NCBI GenBank assembly: GCA_963817135.1
Contig: CAWFNG010000017.1
Span: 62,001 to 126,000 of the forward strand
From: VAZQ01 sp963817135
GTDB taxonomy: Bacteria > Pseudomonadota > Alphaproteobacteria > Rhizobiales > Xanthobacteraceae
Reading direction: 5' to 3'
Length of the DNA stretch: 64,000 nucleotides
In this document: one piece after another, positions 44,231 to 52,399 of the stretch
Position numbering within the stretch: the stretch's first letter is position 1
Layout of the letters: each line of letters begins with the position of its first letter
Notes under the pieces: model-generated
The model's input: the letters and a program-made list of their open reading frames with translations, nothing else
What the model was told of the DNA's origin: nothing
Database searches by the model: none
Made by a program: the position numbers and the translations under genes

Positions 44231-45202
44231 TCACGTCCCGAGATCGACGATCTCAGCAAGCTTGGCGACTTGCGCGTGCTCCTGCCGCAGCAACTGACCG
44301 ACACGTGCCGGGTCACCGTATTCGAAGATCATTCCAGTGTTCTCGATGGCAGCCTGCAGCGCCGGCTGGCGGCTCGCCTGGGCGACTGCACTGATGAACT
44401 TCTGTACGATGGGCTGCGGGGTCGCAGCCGGCATGAAGAATCCCATCCAGATATTGAGCTCAGCGCCTCCGAAGCCCTTTTCCGCGAGCGTCGGGACGTT
44501 CGGCAGATCGGCAAGCCGGCGCCATCCCGTGGTGACGAGCGGAACGACATCGCCGCGCTCGATCAGCGGCTTGGCTGCCGAATAGGCCGAGGACATGAGG
44601 GGGACATGACCGCCGAGAATCGCCTGCGCGACGGGCCCGGATCCGCGAAACGGCACGTGCACCATTTTGATGCCGGCGGAGTGCTTGAACAATTCGGTCG
44701 AGACGTGCGTCACGGTGCCTTGTCCGGCGGAGCCGTAACTGAGTTCATCCGGCTTCTGCTTCGCCCGCTCGATCAGCTCTTCGATCGTTTTGATGCCCAA
44801 TTGCGGTCGCGCAACCAGAATTCCGACATCCACCGCATACATGCCGAGCGGCGCGAAATCCTCGATCTTGTAGGCAGCTTTCTTGTCGATCGCGGTGCGC
44901 ACGCTGAGCGGCGGATTACTCGTCGCAAGGACGGTATAACCATCCGGCTTGCTGCGCGCGACCTGTTCGCAGGCGACACCGCCGCCGGCGCCGGGCTTGT
45001 TCACCATCACGAGGGTAGCGTTGTCCAGGCTTGCCTGTAGAGGCTCGAGTGCAATGCGCGGCGCCGTGTCGGTCGGGCCTCCCGGAGGAAACGGGACGAC
45101 AAGCTCGATCGGTGCGCTCGGCCAGGCCGTCTGCGCCGCAAGCCGCAACGGCAGGAACAGCGGCGCCGTCGCCCCCATCTGCAGAAACGTTCTTCGTCGC
45201 AT
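44231..45202 (-). CDS. Tripartite tricarboxylate transporter receptor (Bug/TctC)
   Basis: 323 residues from the ATG at 45,202, with AGGAGCG before it. Signal MRRRTFLQMGATAPLFLPLR then LAAQ. The mature start WPSAPIELVVPFPPGGPTDT, then LVMVNKPGAGGGVACEQVAR, and YGSAGQGTVTHVSTELFKHS are Bug marks. It should bind a carboxylate in the periplasm. It is divergent from the decarboxylase-like gene at 45,304, so the two may be co-regulated and act on the same acid. Confidence 0.92.
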   Translation of the reverse strand: MRRRTFLQMGATAPLFLPLRLAAQTAWPSAPIELVVPFPPGGPTDTAPRIALEPLQASLDNATLVMVNKPGAGGGVACEQVARSKPDGYTVLATSNPPLSVRTAIDKKAAYKIEDFAPLGMYAVDVGILVARPQLGIKTIEELIERAKQKPDELSYGSAGQGTVTHVSTELFKHSAGIKMVHVPFRGSGPVAQAILGGHVPLMSSAYSAAKPLIERGDVVPLVTTGWRRLADLPNVPTLAEKGFGGAELNIWMGFFMPAATPQPIVQKFISAVAQASRQPALQAAIENTGMIFEYGDPARVGQLLRQEHAQVAKLAEIVDLGT

Positions 45203-45303
45203 CCGCCCGCGCTCCTGTTTGCAGTAATTACTCGGGTATCTTAGAGCATGTCCTGCCGGATTTGAAATCTGCTCCAGGGCTGTAACCATTCGGATTGTTT
45301 GTC

Positions 45304-46455
45304 ATGCGTCGTTATGATTGCCTCAAGGTAATCGCCCCGCTTGTCGCCGACAGCCTCGTCATCACCAATCTCGCAAACACCGCGACGGAGTGGAGGTCGG
45401 TCCGCCCGCATGAAGGCAATCTCTATTCCGTCGGAATGGGAATGGTAACACCGTATGCGGTCGGGGTTGCCATGGCGTTGCCCAACCGGCGGGTTCTTGC
45501 CCTCGATGGGGACGGCGGCATCCTGTTCGACCTGAGCGTTCTGGGGATCCTTGGACAGGCTGCCCCGCCCAACCTTTGCGTCCTGGTCTTCGACAACGAA
45601 GGCTACGCCTCAACCGGTGGATGGCCGTCGACTGCCTCGCTCACTGCCGGCCCGGTCGACATCGAGGCGCTCGCCCGGGGATCGGGAATCGCGAGCGCGC
45701 GGACGGTGCGATCTCTGGACGCCCTGGTTGCCGCCGTCGAAGCTGCCTGGCGCGGGGCGGGGCCGGGCCTCATCGTCGCCAAGGTCAACCGGGAGCAGGC
45801 GTTCGTCGGTCCGACGCTGATGGATTCCAAGGAAAACAAGTATCGCTTCGTGCGTCACATCGAGCAAAGCGAGAAGCGGATCATCCTGCGCCCCTCGTCG
45901 AAGGAACACGGCGCGCCGCCGCAAGCCGATGCAAACCTTTCCTCGGAGGAGGGCAATGCCGATTTCGCGACGCGCCTGTTCGAGGGCCTGCAGGAGAACA
46001 ACATCGATTTCGTGGTCGGGCTGCCGTGCAGCGGTCTCTCCGCCGCGCAGGCCCTGTGCATGCAGGCGCAGTCGATGCGCTATGTCGCCGTAGCGCATGA
46101 AGGTACCGGCCTTGGCCTCTGTGCCGGCGCGTGGCTCGGCGGCAAGCGGTCGGCTGCGCTGATGGAAAATTTCGGGTTGTTCGCCAGCGCCTATCACCTG
46201 CTGCGCGGCCACTACAGTTACGCTATCCCGACGCTGCTCGTGCTCGAATTCCGCGGCGACGCCGGCGACCAGGAGTTCTTCGCGGAATCGGGCGAGATGA
46301 CGGAGCCGCTGCTCGCCGCGATGCGGGTGAATTACCGCGTGGTCAGGGATATCGGCGCATTAAAGCCGTCCATCCGCGACGGTCTGCGATGGATGGATTT
46401 CGCCATGCGCCCCTACGCGGTCCTGCCGGCCTACGACCTCACGCGGCTGCGCTGA
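45304..46455 (+). CDS. Thiamine-diphosphate decarboxylase, sulfopyruvate/phosphonopyruvate type, fused halves
   Basis: 383 residues from the ATG at 45,304. The first half is the ThDP-binding domain: GMGMVTPYAVGVAMALPNRR, LALDGDGGILFDLSVLGILG and CVLVFDNEGYASTGGWPS. The second half is the pyrimidine-binding domain: NNIDFVVGLPCSGLSAAQAL and RYVAVAHEGTGLGLCAGAWL with the activating Glu, then SAALMENFGLFASAYHLLRG. In sulfopyruvate decarboxylase these are separate ComE and ComD subunits; here they are fused in reverse of the usual order of ThDP enzymes. Likely substrate is a 3-substituted pyruvate. The Bug gene next to it may supply the acid. Confidence 0.82.
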   Translation: MRRYDCLKVIAPLVADSLVITNLANTATEWRSVRPHEGNLYSVGMGMVTPYAVGVAMALPNRRVLALDGDGGILFDLSVLGILGQAAPPNLCVLVFDNEGYASTGGWPSTASLTAGPVDIEALARGSGIASARTVRSLDALVAAVEAAWRGAGPGLIVAKVNREQAFVGPTLMDSKENKYRFVRHIEQSEKRIILRPSSKEHGAPPQADANLSSEEGNADFATRLFEGLQENNIDFVVGLPCSGLSAAQALCMQAQSMRYVAVAHEGTGLGLCAGAWLGGKRSAALMENFGLFASAYHLLRGHYSYAIPTLLVLEFRGDAGDQEFFAESGEMTEPLLAAMRVNYRVVRDIGALKPSIRDGLRWMDFAMRPYAVLPAYDLTRLR

Positions 46456-46748
46456 GGCCATTTTGCGGTAGCGACTGTAGCAAGCGGGACCGGAGGCGCT
46501 CGTTGTTGAGAATATTCCGACCGCGCCGCCTCCTGAGATGGCTTTAGACAATGGCTGCTTCTATCGGGAGAATGCCTTGTCAAGCCCGCGTATGGGCAGA
46601 TAAAGTTGCACCTCGATGGTATTTTCTCCCGATCCAACTTATCCTTGAAAAAGAGAAGATCACAGTCTGAGTGACAATTCACATCGCCAACGACCGCGCC
46701 GGCTGTGCTGCTGCAGCCAACCGTCAATTTCAAAACGGGGAAACCCTC

Positions 46749-47213
46749 ATGTCCATGCAAAAATCCGAATCACCGTCATCCTGGCTGGCCTGCACCGATG
46801 GCATCGCCACGCAATGGCAGGACTTGCTGCTGCTGCTCGCCCGCGTCCTGTTCGGTTGGACCTTCGTCATGAGTGGGTGGGGCAAGCTCATGAACATCTC
46901 AGGCTTCGTGGCCACAATGCCGCGCCGCGGCTTGCCGGAATTTCTGGGATATGTTGCGCCCTTCGTCGAGTTCATCGGCGGCGTCCTGTTGATCGCAGGC
47001 CTCGCCACTCGCTACGCGTCGCTTATAATGCTGCTGTTCATCATCATTGCGGCCTTCAGCTCGCACCGTTATTGGTCGGCTGAGCAAGCACAGGTCGCAA
47101 ACCAATCCGCCCACTTCTGGAAAGCCGTGACGATGATGGGCGGCGCGGTGCTGTTATTCATCACCGGTGCGGGCCGTTATTCTCTCGACGCGATGCTTCA
47201 ACGAAAACCTTAA
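46749..47213 (+). CDS. DoxX-family membrane protein
   Basis: 154 residues with four hydrophobic helices: LLLLLARVLFGWTFVMSGWG, PEFLGYVAPFVEFIGGVLLI, ASLIMLLFIIIAAFSSHRYW and FWKAVTMMGGAVLLFITGAG. The GWGKLMNI after helix 1 is the DoxX mark. ACGGGGAAACC precedes the ATG. DoxX-like proteins are inner-membrane proteins linked to thiosulfate/quinone chemistry or thiol stress, but most have no proven activity. It stands alone here. Confidence 0.85.
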   Translation: MSMQKSESPSSWLACTDGIATQWQDLLLLLARVLFGWTFVMSGWGKLMNISGFVATMPRRGLPEFLGYVAPFVEFIGGVLLIAGLATRYASLIMLLFIIIAAFSSHRYWSAEQAQVANQSAHFWKAVTMMGGAVLLFITGAGRYSLDAMLQRKP

Positions 47214-47230
47214 GGACGCGTGTTAAAACA

Positions 47231-47374
47231 GCTGCCGTTGACATGCTGGTGACAAACGCCAATGCGCTCGCCGTGCTCGCCGCCGAGGGGCGGCTTCCAA
47301 CATGCGGGTTTCCCGAATTGGTGCGTTCGGGGGGCCTGCTTGCCTACGGCATCAATTTTCCCGATACCGACTAG
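47231..47374 (+). pseudogene. Internal fragment of an ABC_sub_bind gene
   Basis: The frame reads VDMLVTNANALAVLAAEGRL then PTCGFPELVRSGGLLAYGIN, equivalent to the segment LVLTNAFALRNRAVE-LAAKHRLPAMYPWREFVEAGGLMSYG in the middle-to-late part of intact family members. It ends at a TAG. Neither the signal peptide nor the ADEVIE tail is present. Confidence 0.65.
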
Positions 47375-47859
47375 CCCCTCCCACGTGCTTCGTTCCGAAT
47401 ACTGCCTCCGGGATCAAGTGCGAGATACACTGTGCCCAGGACTATGCTGTAGGTCAGAACCATTCCAAGCGACAACGTAGCCGGGGCGATACCTAACCCA
47501 GCCCCGACTGCAAACGGGCCGAGGCCGATCATGGGGAAGAAGATCAGGCCCATGAACAGCCACCCGATTAGACCGAAGGCGAGCCCTTTGCTTGCGCCCG
47601 TACGACCGGGAAGCAGCCGTTGTAGACGGGCGAATAGAAATCCAAGAATGGTCATTCCGTTCAGGAAAGACAGCAGCCAAGGCACAATCGCTGGAACGTC
47701 AGTGCCTACCCATCTACTTAGGGTGGCTTGAAAAGCTGGATATGGTTGAAACGACGGAAGTATGCCAAGCCTCGACCTCGCATACATGAACGCAAAATGT
47801 ACAACTGTGCCAGCGAACCCCGCGATCACCGATTTCCAAACCCAGCTTTTGATGCTCAT
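47371..47859 (-). CDS. Membrane protein of unknown function
   Basis: 162 residues from the ATG at 47,859, with four to five hydrophobic helices (VIAGFAGTVVHFAFMYARSR, PWLLSFLNGMTILGFLFARL, GLAFGLIGWLFMGLIFFPMI, LSLGMVLTYSIVLGTVYLAL). It starts 14 bases after the stop of the exported methyltransferase gene, so the two are an operon. I recall similar proteins annotated as DUF6789 but am not sure of the family. No charged active-site motif is seen. Confidence 0.65.
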   Translation of the reverse strand: MSIKSWVWKSVIAGFAGTVVHFAFMYARSRLGILPSFQPYPAFQATLSRWVGTDVPAIVPWLLSFLNGMTILGFLFARLQRLLPGRTGASKGLAFGLIGWLFMGLIFFPMIGLGPFAVGAGLGIAPATLSLGMVLTYSIVLGTVYLALDPGGSIRNEARGRG

Positions 47860-47872
47860 CTTAGCGCAACAT

Positions 47873-48556
47873 TCAAGATGCCTTGGCTTGAAACACCAGA
47901 AAATACTGCCTGGGCAAAAACTGGTGCGTTGCCACCGGCGAATAACCTGCTGCAATGAGTTCTGCGGTTACTTTTTCAGGTGAAATGCGATGTTCGAGCG
48001 GTGGACCTTCCGGCGCGTCCGCCTTGAAATCCACAATTGCGAGCCGTCCGTTGGCCCGCAGCGATCCCCTCAACTTAGCAAAATACGCAACCCGGTTATC
48101 AATGTGGTGATAGGTATCCACGACCAGAACGACATCGACCGGCTCGGGAAGATTGGGCGTTTCGGCACTCGCCAGGATCGGGATGAGCACGTGAAGGTGC
48201 TCGCGGTGCGCACGCTCCTCAAGGTAGCGCAGCATATCCGGTTCAATGTCAACAGCAAACAGCTTCCCTTCCGGTATGCGTTTAGCGATCTGCGCGCTGA
48301 AATATCCGGTGCCGGCCCCAAGATCGGCGACACGTGCGGTCGGCTCAAGATGTAGTGCGTCCAAAACCTCAGCCGGCTTCTGCCAAGCGTCGCGGGCAGG
48401 ATTATCGAACTCTTTGGCCCAACTCTCAGCGTGGCCGAAGGAGTGCTGATAGCCTTGGTCCGAGTGCCCACCCATCTGCGCGAGGGCATCACCCAGTCTG
48501 GCGCTCCCTAGAACAAGCACAAAGGCAACGAGTACTGACAGTATCGAATTGGGCAT
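47873..48556 (-). CDS. Class I SAM methyltransferase with a signal peptide
   Basis: 227 residues. The N-terminus MPNSILSVLVAFVLVLGSAR then LGDALAQ is a Sec signal peptide with an ALAQ cleavage site. The mature part is a complete Rossmann methyltransferase: ARVADLGAGTGYFSAQIAKR (motif I), LFAVDIEPDMLRYLEERAHR, VDVVLVVDTYHHIDNRVAYF and GRLAIVDFKADAPEGPPLEH. SAM is not expected in the periplasm, so the protein may remain tethered, be processed differently, or have another ligand. AAGGATG precedes the ATG, and a FixK-type box lies about 84 bases upstream. Confidence 0.82.
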   Translation of the reverse strand: MPNSILSVLVAFVLVLGSARLGDALAQMGGHSDQGYQHSFGHAESWAKEFDNPARDAWQKPAEVLDALHLEPTARVADLGAGTGYFSAQIAKRIPEGKLFAVDIEPDMLRYLEERAHREHLHVLIPILASAETPNLPEPVDVVLVVDTYHHIDNRVAYFAKLRGSLRANGRLAIVDFKADAPEGPPLEHRISPEKVTAELIAAGYSPVATHQFLPRQYFLVFQAKAS

Positions 48557-48633
48557 CGTACATCATCCTTCGAAAATCCCCCCGCAACAGGGGAGCGGGC
48601 TGCGTTTGTATCTCGAAACGGGTACCTTCGACT

Positions 48634-48647
48634 TTGAGCAAGATCAA
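48634..48647 (-). promoter_or_regulatory. FNR/FixK-type box upstream of the methyltransferase gene
   Basis: Read on the minus strand the site is TTGATCTTGCTCAA, with the TTGA-N6-TCAA core. It differs by one base from the box before PPK2 at 6388. Its centre is about 84 bases from the methyltransferase ATG, which leaves about 40 bases of leader if transcription starts 41 bases downstream. Confidence 0.5.
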
Positions 48648-49030
48648 AGAAGCGGCCGAAGACATTGAGTGTTCGAGCCGAAGCGGCCGTGCGCTGAAGC
48701 CTTCAAATAGTTTCTGAATGACGCCCGCGAGGGCGATAGCCCCGCTACACGTTCGGTGCGATGAACGCGCAGATCGAGCGGTGATCACCGCCGCGCCCAA
48801 GGCACACATGGCAATGGCGGTCCTGACTCGGCTGGCGATTGTATGCGACGCAGGAAATCGCTACACGTAAAAACGGTATAATCGCGTCGCCGAAGGGCCG
48901 GCTTACCGAGGTGCTGCGGAAGCGCGCGAGCGAGGTGCGGACCCGCTGCTATGACCCTGACCGGGCATAGCCACCTTGGCCAGTAGTCGTTGCTTACAAG
49001 ATCCCTTGCATACCGCTGACTTATCTCTGC
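48648..49030. other. Intergenic, nothing assigned
   Basis: No gene is visible on either strand. The last part runs into the leader of the tandem ABC_sub_bind genes. Confidence 0.45.
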
Positions 49031-49056
49031 CAATTCGATATCTTACAATTCAGCCC
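49031..49056 (+). repeat. Conserved ABC_sub_bind leader element, copy 1
   Basis: CCAATTCGATATCTTACAAT then TCAGCC lies 19-44 bases before the ATG at 49,075. A close copy (CCAATTCGATAACCTGCAGT then TCGGCC) is at 52,166-52,191 and a weaker one at 54,451. It probably contains the promoter region of this gene family. Confidence 0.5.
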
Positions 49057-49074
49057 TGGCTGGCAGGGGACCGA

Positions 49075-50076
49075 ATGCAATTCGATCACTTGAAGCGGCG
49101 CGAGTTCATCACGCTTCTCGGCGGTGCGGCAGTGTGGCCGATGGCGGTACGCGCGCAGCAGGGCGAGCGAGTGCGGCGCATCGGCGTACTCCTGCCCGCA
49201 ACCGCGGACGATGTGGTATTTCAGGCTCGCGTTGGGGCGTTTCTGCAGGAACTGGCGCTATTGGGCTGGAGCATCGGCCGCAACGTGCAGATCGAAATCC
49301 GCTGGGCTTCGGCCAATGCCACTGAAATCCGTCGACACGCAGCGGAGTTAGCTGCCCTCATGCCAGACGTCATTCTGGCCACCGGCGACTCGACGATGCC
49401 GCCGTTGCTGCAGGTGACGCGCACGGTGCCGATCGTGTTCCCGGTCGTCATCGATCCGGTCGCCAACGGCTACGTCGAAAGCCTGGGGCGGCCGGGCGGC
49501 AACGCCACCGGTTTCATGATTTCCGAATACAGCATGGGTGGGAAATGGCTGGAGTTGCTCAAAGAGATCACGCCGGGTCTGATGCGGGCGGCAGTCATTC
49601 GGGATGCGACCAACTCGAGCGGGATTACCCAGTTCGGCGTCATCCAGGCCATGGCGCCGTCGCTCAGAGTGGAGGTCATCCCAGTCAACACGCGCGACGC
49701 CGACAACATCGAGCGCGACGTCGCGACCTTCGCGCGCTCTCCTGATGGCGGTCTGATCATTGCGGCGAGCGGGACCGCGATACGTTATCGCGAATTGATC
49801 ATCACGCTGGCCGCCCGGCACAAGCTGCCCGCGATCTACTTCGCAAGCTTTTTCGTCACGAGCGGCGGTCTGATCTCCTATGGCGCTGATCTTCTCGACC
49901 AGTACCGGCGCGCGGCCGGCTATGTCGACCGCATCCTCAAGGGCGAGAAGCCCGCCGAGATGCCGGTTCAGGCGCCCACCAAGTACAAGCTGGTGATCAA
50001 CCTCAAGACAGCGAAGGTTCTCGGCCTCGACGTCCCGGCGACTCTCCTCGCCCGCGTCGACGAGGTGATTGAGTGA
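49075..50076 (+). CDS. ABC_sub_bind substrate-binding protein, tandem copy 1
   Basis: 333 residues from the ATG at 49,075. The signal peptide is MQFDHLKRREFITLLGGAAV then WPMAVRAQQ, with a twin-arginine-like KRRE. The mature fold starts VRRIGVLLPATADDVVFQAR, and has PIVFPVVIDPVANGYVESLG with RPGGNATGFM, FVTSGGLISYGADLLDQYRR and the tail YKLVINLKTAKVLGLDVPAT then LLARVDEVIE. It is first of four consecutive paralogs on the plus strand. Its stop overlaps the next start. No transporter membrane genes are near. Confidence 0.9.
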   Translation: MQFDHLKRREFITLLGGAAVWPMAVRAQQGERVRRIGVLLPATADDVVFQARVGAFLQELALLGWSIGRNVQIEIRWASANATEIRRHAAELAALMPDVILATGDSTMPPLLQVTRTVPIVFPVVIDPVANGYVESLGRPGGNATGFMISEYSMGGKWLELLKEITPGLMRAAVIRDATNSSGITQFGVIQAMAPSLRVEVIPVNTRDADNIERDVATFARSPDGGLIIAASGTAIRYRELIITLAARHKLPAIYFASFFVTSGGLISYGADLLDQYRRAAGYVDRILKGEKPAEMPVQAPTKYKLVINLKTAKVLGLDVPATLLARVDEVIE

Positions 50077-51059
50077 ACAAGCGCGGCTTTATCACCTTGC
50101 TCGGTGGCGCGGCGGCTGCATGGCCGCTCCCCGCGCACGCGCAGCAGCCGGCGATGCCGGTGATCGGGATTCTCGCGGTCGTTTCCGCTGAAGCTAATGT
50201 CATCCGTCTTGGTGCGTTCCGCGAGGGGCTGAGCGCGGCAGGCTATGTAGAGGGCCAGAACGTCAAGATCGAATATCGATGGGCAGCGGCGCACAGCGGT
50301 CGACTGCCGGAGCTTGCAGCGCAATTGGTTCATGATCAGGTCGCAGTACTTGTAGCCGCCGGCGGCACTGCTTCGGCGCTGGCAGCGAAAGCAGCGACGG
50401 CGAGCATTCCAATTGTCTTCGGGATAGGAGCCGACCCGGTCAGCGTTGGGCTCGTCGCCAGCCTTAACCGGCCCGGCGGAAATGTGACCGGCGTGACAAG
50501 TTTGAACATAGAGGTAGCGCCGAAGCGAGTGGAGCTGCTGCACGAACTGCTGCCCTCGGCTACCGTCATGGCGCTCATGGTCAACCCCTCCATCTCTGCT
50601 CTTGCCGACCCCGTTTCGCGCAGCTCGCAGGCGGCAGCCCAGACTCTCGGTCTGCAGCTCCAGGTTCTGCGGGCAAGCAGCGAGCGCGATTTCGATGACA
50701 TCTTTGCAAGCTTGATCCAGCTGCACGCAGGCGCGCTCGTCATCGCTCCTGACCAGCTCTTCACTTCTTACAGCAAGCAACTCGCTGCATTGACCGTTCG
50801 GCACGCTTTGCCTGCGGTCTATGAATTTCGCGAGTTCGTCAGTGCGGGTGGGCTGATAAGTTATGGCAGCAGTCAAACGGAATACTACCGCTTGGTTGGG
50901 AGCTACGCCGGCAGAGTTCTCAAAGGCGACAAGCCTGCCGATCTGCCAATTCAGCAGTCGACGAAGATCGAGCTGGTCATCAATCTCAAGACCGCCAAGG
51001 CGCTCGGCCTGACAATTCCGCTCCCCGTGCTTGGCCGCGCCGATGAGGTCATTGAGTAA
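50073..51059 (+). CDS. ABC_sub_bind substrate-binding protein, tandem copy 2
   Basis: 328 residues from a GTG that overlaps the previous TGA (GTGA), so it is translationally coupled. Signal MNKRGFITLLGGAAAAWPLP then AHAQQ; the usual MxFDHLKRRE start is replaced by MNKRG, as if trimmed to fuse with the upstream gene. The mature part has MPVIGILAVVSAEANVIRLG, AAGYVEGQNVKIEYRWAAAH, PIVFGIGADPVSVGLVASLN and LNLKTAKALGLTIPLPVLGR-like tail ending ADEVIE. Type I periplasmic-binding fold; ligand unknown. Confidence 0.88.
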   Translation: MNKRGFITLLGGAAAAWPLPAHAQQPAMPVIGILAVVSAEANVIRLGAFREGLSAAGYVEGQNVKIEYRWAAAHSGRLPELAAQLVHDQVAVLVAAGGTASALAAKAATASIPIVFGIGADPVSVGLVASLNRPGGNVTGVTSLNIEVAPKRVELLHELLPSATVMALMVNPSISALADPVSRSSQAAAQTLGLQLQVLRASSERDFDDIFASLIQLHAGALVIAPDQLFTSYSKQLAALTVRHALPAVYEFREFVSAGGLISYGSSQTEYYRLVGSYAGRVLKGDKPADLPIQQSTKIELVINLKTAKALGLTIPLPVLGRADEVIE

Positions 51060-51075
51060 TCTGGCCGGCAACCGA

Positions 51076-52077
51076 ATGCTATTCGATCACCTGAAACGGC
51101 GCGAGTTGATCACTCTTTTCGGCGGCGCGGCGCTTGCGTGGCCGCTCACCGCACACGCGCAGCAGGCGGGCAAGCTGCCGACCATCGGGTACTTGGGCGC
51201 GAACACGGCTTCAGCGCAGAGCCAATGGACGGCCGCTTTTGTACAGCGCTTGCGCGAACTCGGCTGGATCGACGGCCGCACGGTCGCGATCGCGTATCGA
51301 TGGGGAGAGGGCCGCAGCGAGCGCATGGCGGAAATCGCGACCGAGTTCGTCCGGCTGAAGGTGGATATAATCTTCACGGGAGGGACCGCAGCAGTCATCG
51401 CGGCAAAACAGGCGACATCGGTCATTCCGATCGTCTTTGCGGCAGCGGGAGACCCTGTTGGCAACAACCTTGTCGCTTCACTGACGCGACCGGGCGGCAA
51501 CGTCACCGGTCTGTCAAACCAATCGGCCGATCTTGCTGGCAAGCGAGTCGAACTCTTGCGCGAGGTTATCCCCGGTCTCCGCCGGTTCGCGATCATGGGC
51601 AATGTCGGCAGTCCCATCGGCGTGCTGGAGATGCGCGAGGTTCAGGCAGCGGCCCGCACGCTTGGCCTTGACGTTGTTGCGTCGGAAATCCAACGAGCGG
51701 AGGATATCGCGCCCGCCATCGATGCGCTCAAGGGCCGTGTCGATGCACTTTATGTCGGGAACGAGGCGATCGTGAACACGAACCGGATTCCACTCAACAC
51801 CTTGGCGCTGGGCGCGCGACTGCCGACGATGCACGGTATTCGGGAGCAAGTCGAAGCGGGCGGTCTGATGTCCTATGGATCAAGCTTCCCGGATCTGTTC
51901 CGGCGCACCGCCGACTTGGTCGATAAGATTCTGCGCGGGGCAAAGCCGGGCGACATCCCGGTCGAGCAACCCACCAAGTTCGACCTCATCGTTAATCTTA
52001 CGACCGCCAAGGCGCTCGGGCTTGCTATCCCTGAGTCATTCCTGCTGCGCGCCGATGAGGTGATCGAAACTCGCTAA
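51076..52077 (+). CDS. ABC_sub_bind substrate-binding protein, tandem copy 3
   Basis: 333 residues from the ATG at 51,076, 16 bases after the previous stop. Signal MLFDHLKRRELITLFGGAAL then AWPLTAHAQQ. The mature part has LPTIGYLGANTASAQSQWTA, LRELGWIDGRTVAIAYRWGE, VIPIVFAAAGDPVGNNLVAS and EAGGLMSYGSSFPDLFRRTA. The tail is FDLIVNLTTAKALGLAIPES then FLLRADEVIETR. The intergenic CTGGCCGGCAACCGAATGCT matches the leader of copy 1, so each unit was duplicated with its leader. Confidence 0.9.
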   Translation: MLFDHLKRRELITLFGGAALAWPLTAHAQQAGKLPTIGYLGANTASAQSQWTAAFVQRLRELGWIDGRTVAIAYRWGEGRSERMAEIATEFVRLKVDIIFTGGTAAVIAAKQATSVIPIVFAAAGDPVGNNLVASLTRPGGNVTGLSNQSADLAGKRVELLREVIPGLRRFAIMGNVGSPIGVLEMREVQAAARTLGLDVVASEIQRAEDIAPAIDALKGRVDALYVGNEAIVNTNRIPLNTLALGARLPTMHGIREQVEAGGLMSYGSSFPDLFRRTADLVDKILRGAKPGDIPVEQPTKFDLIVNLTTAKALGLAIPESFLLRADEVIETR

Positions 52078-52165
52078 TGGCCGCTCTCGGCACTTGGTGT
52101 GAGTAATCGGCACGCGCCAGTTGCGGCTGCTTCCGAATGTATTGCGGACGGGATACCCGCCGATT

Positions 52166-52370
52166 GATCCGCTCCAATTCGATAACCTGCAGTTCGGCCT
52201 CTGCCTGTCGGTTCGTGTCACATTACCCTTACCGTGTCACATTACTTTGAAGAAATGGCGTAGTCTGGGATGCCCGCTCGGCCGATACCAACGCGCGCAA
52301 TTTGGCCGTCCGCAAAGGCCACAACGAAACCGGCTACGTTGAAGGAAAAGACGTGACGGTCGCGTGTTGC
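52166..52370 (+). pseudogene. Leader and N-terminal scrap of a lost ABC_sub_bind gene
   Basis: The leader element at 52,166-52,191 is followed not by a start but by sequence with a direct repeat GTGTCACATTAC (52,215-52,226 and 52,234-52,245). Then from about 52,300 comes RKGHNETGYVEGKDVTVA, equivalent to residues 50-70 of intact members. It appears that a fifth gene between copies 3 and 4 was deleted except for its leader and this scrap. Confidence 0.55.
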
Positions 52371-52399
52371 GCAAACGAGGTGAAGAGAGAGCATCGTCA

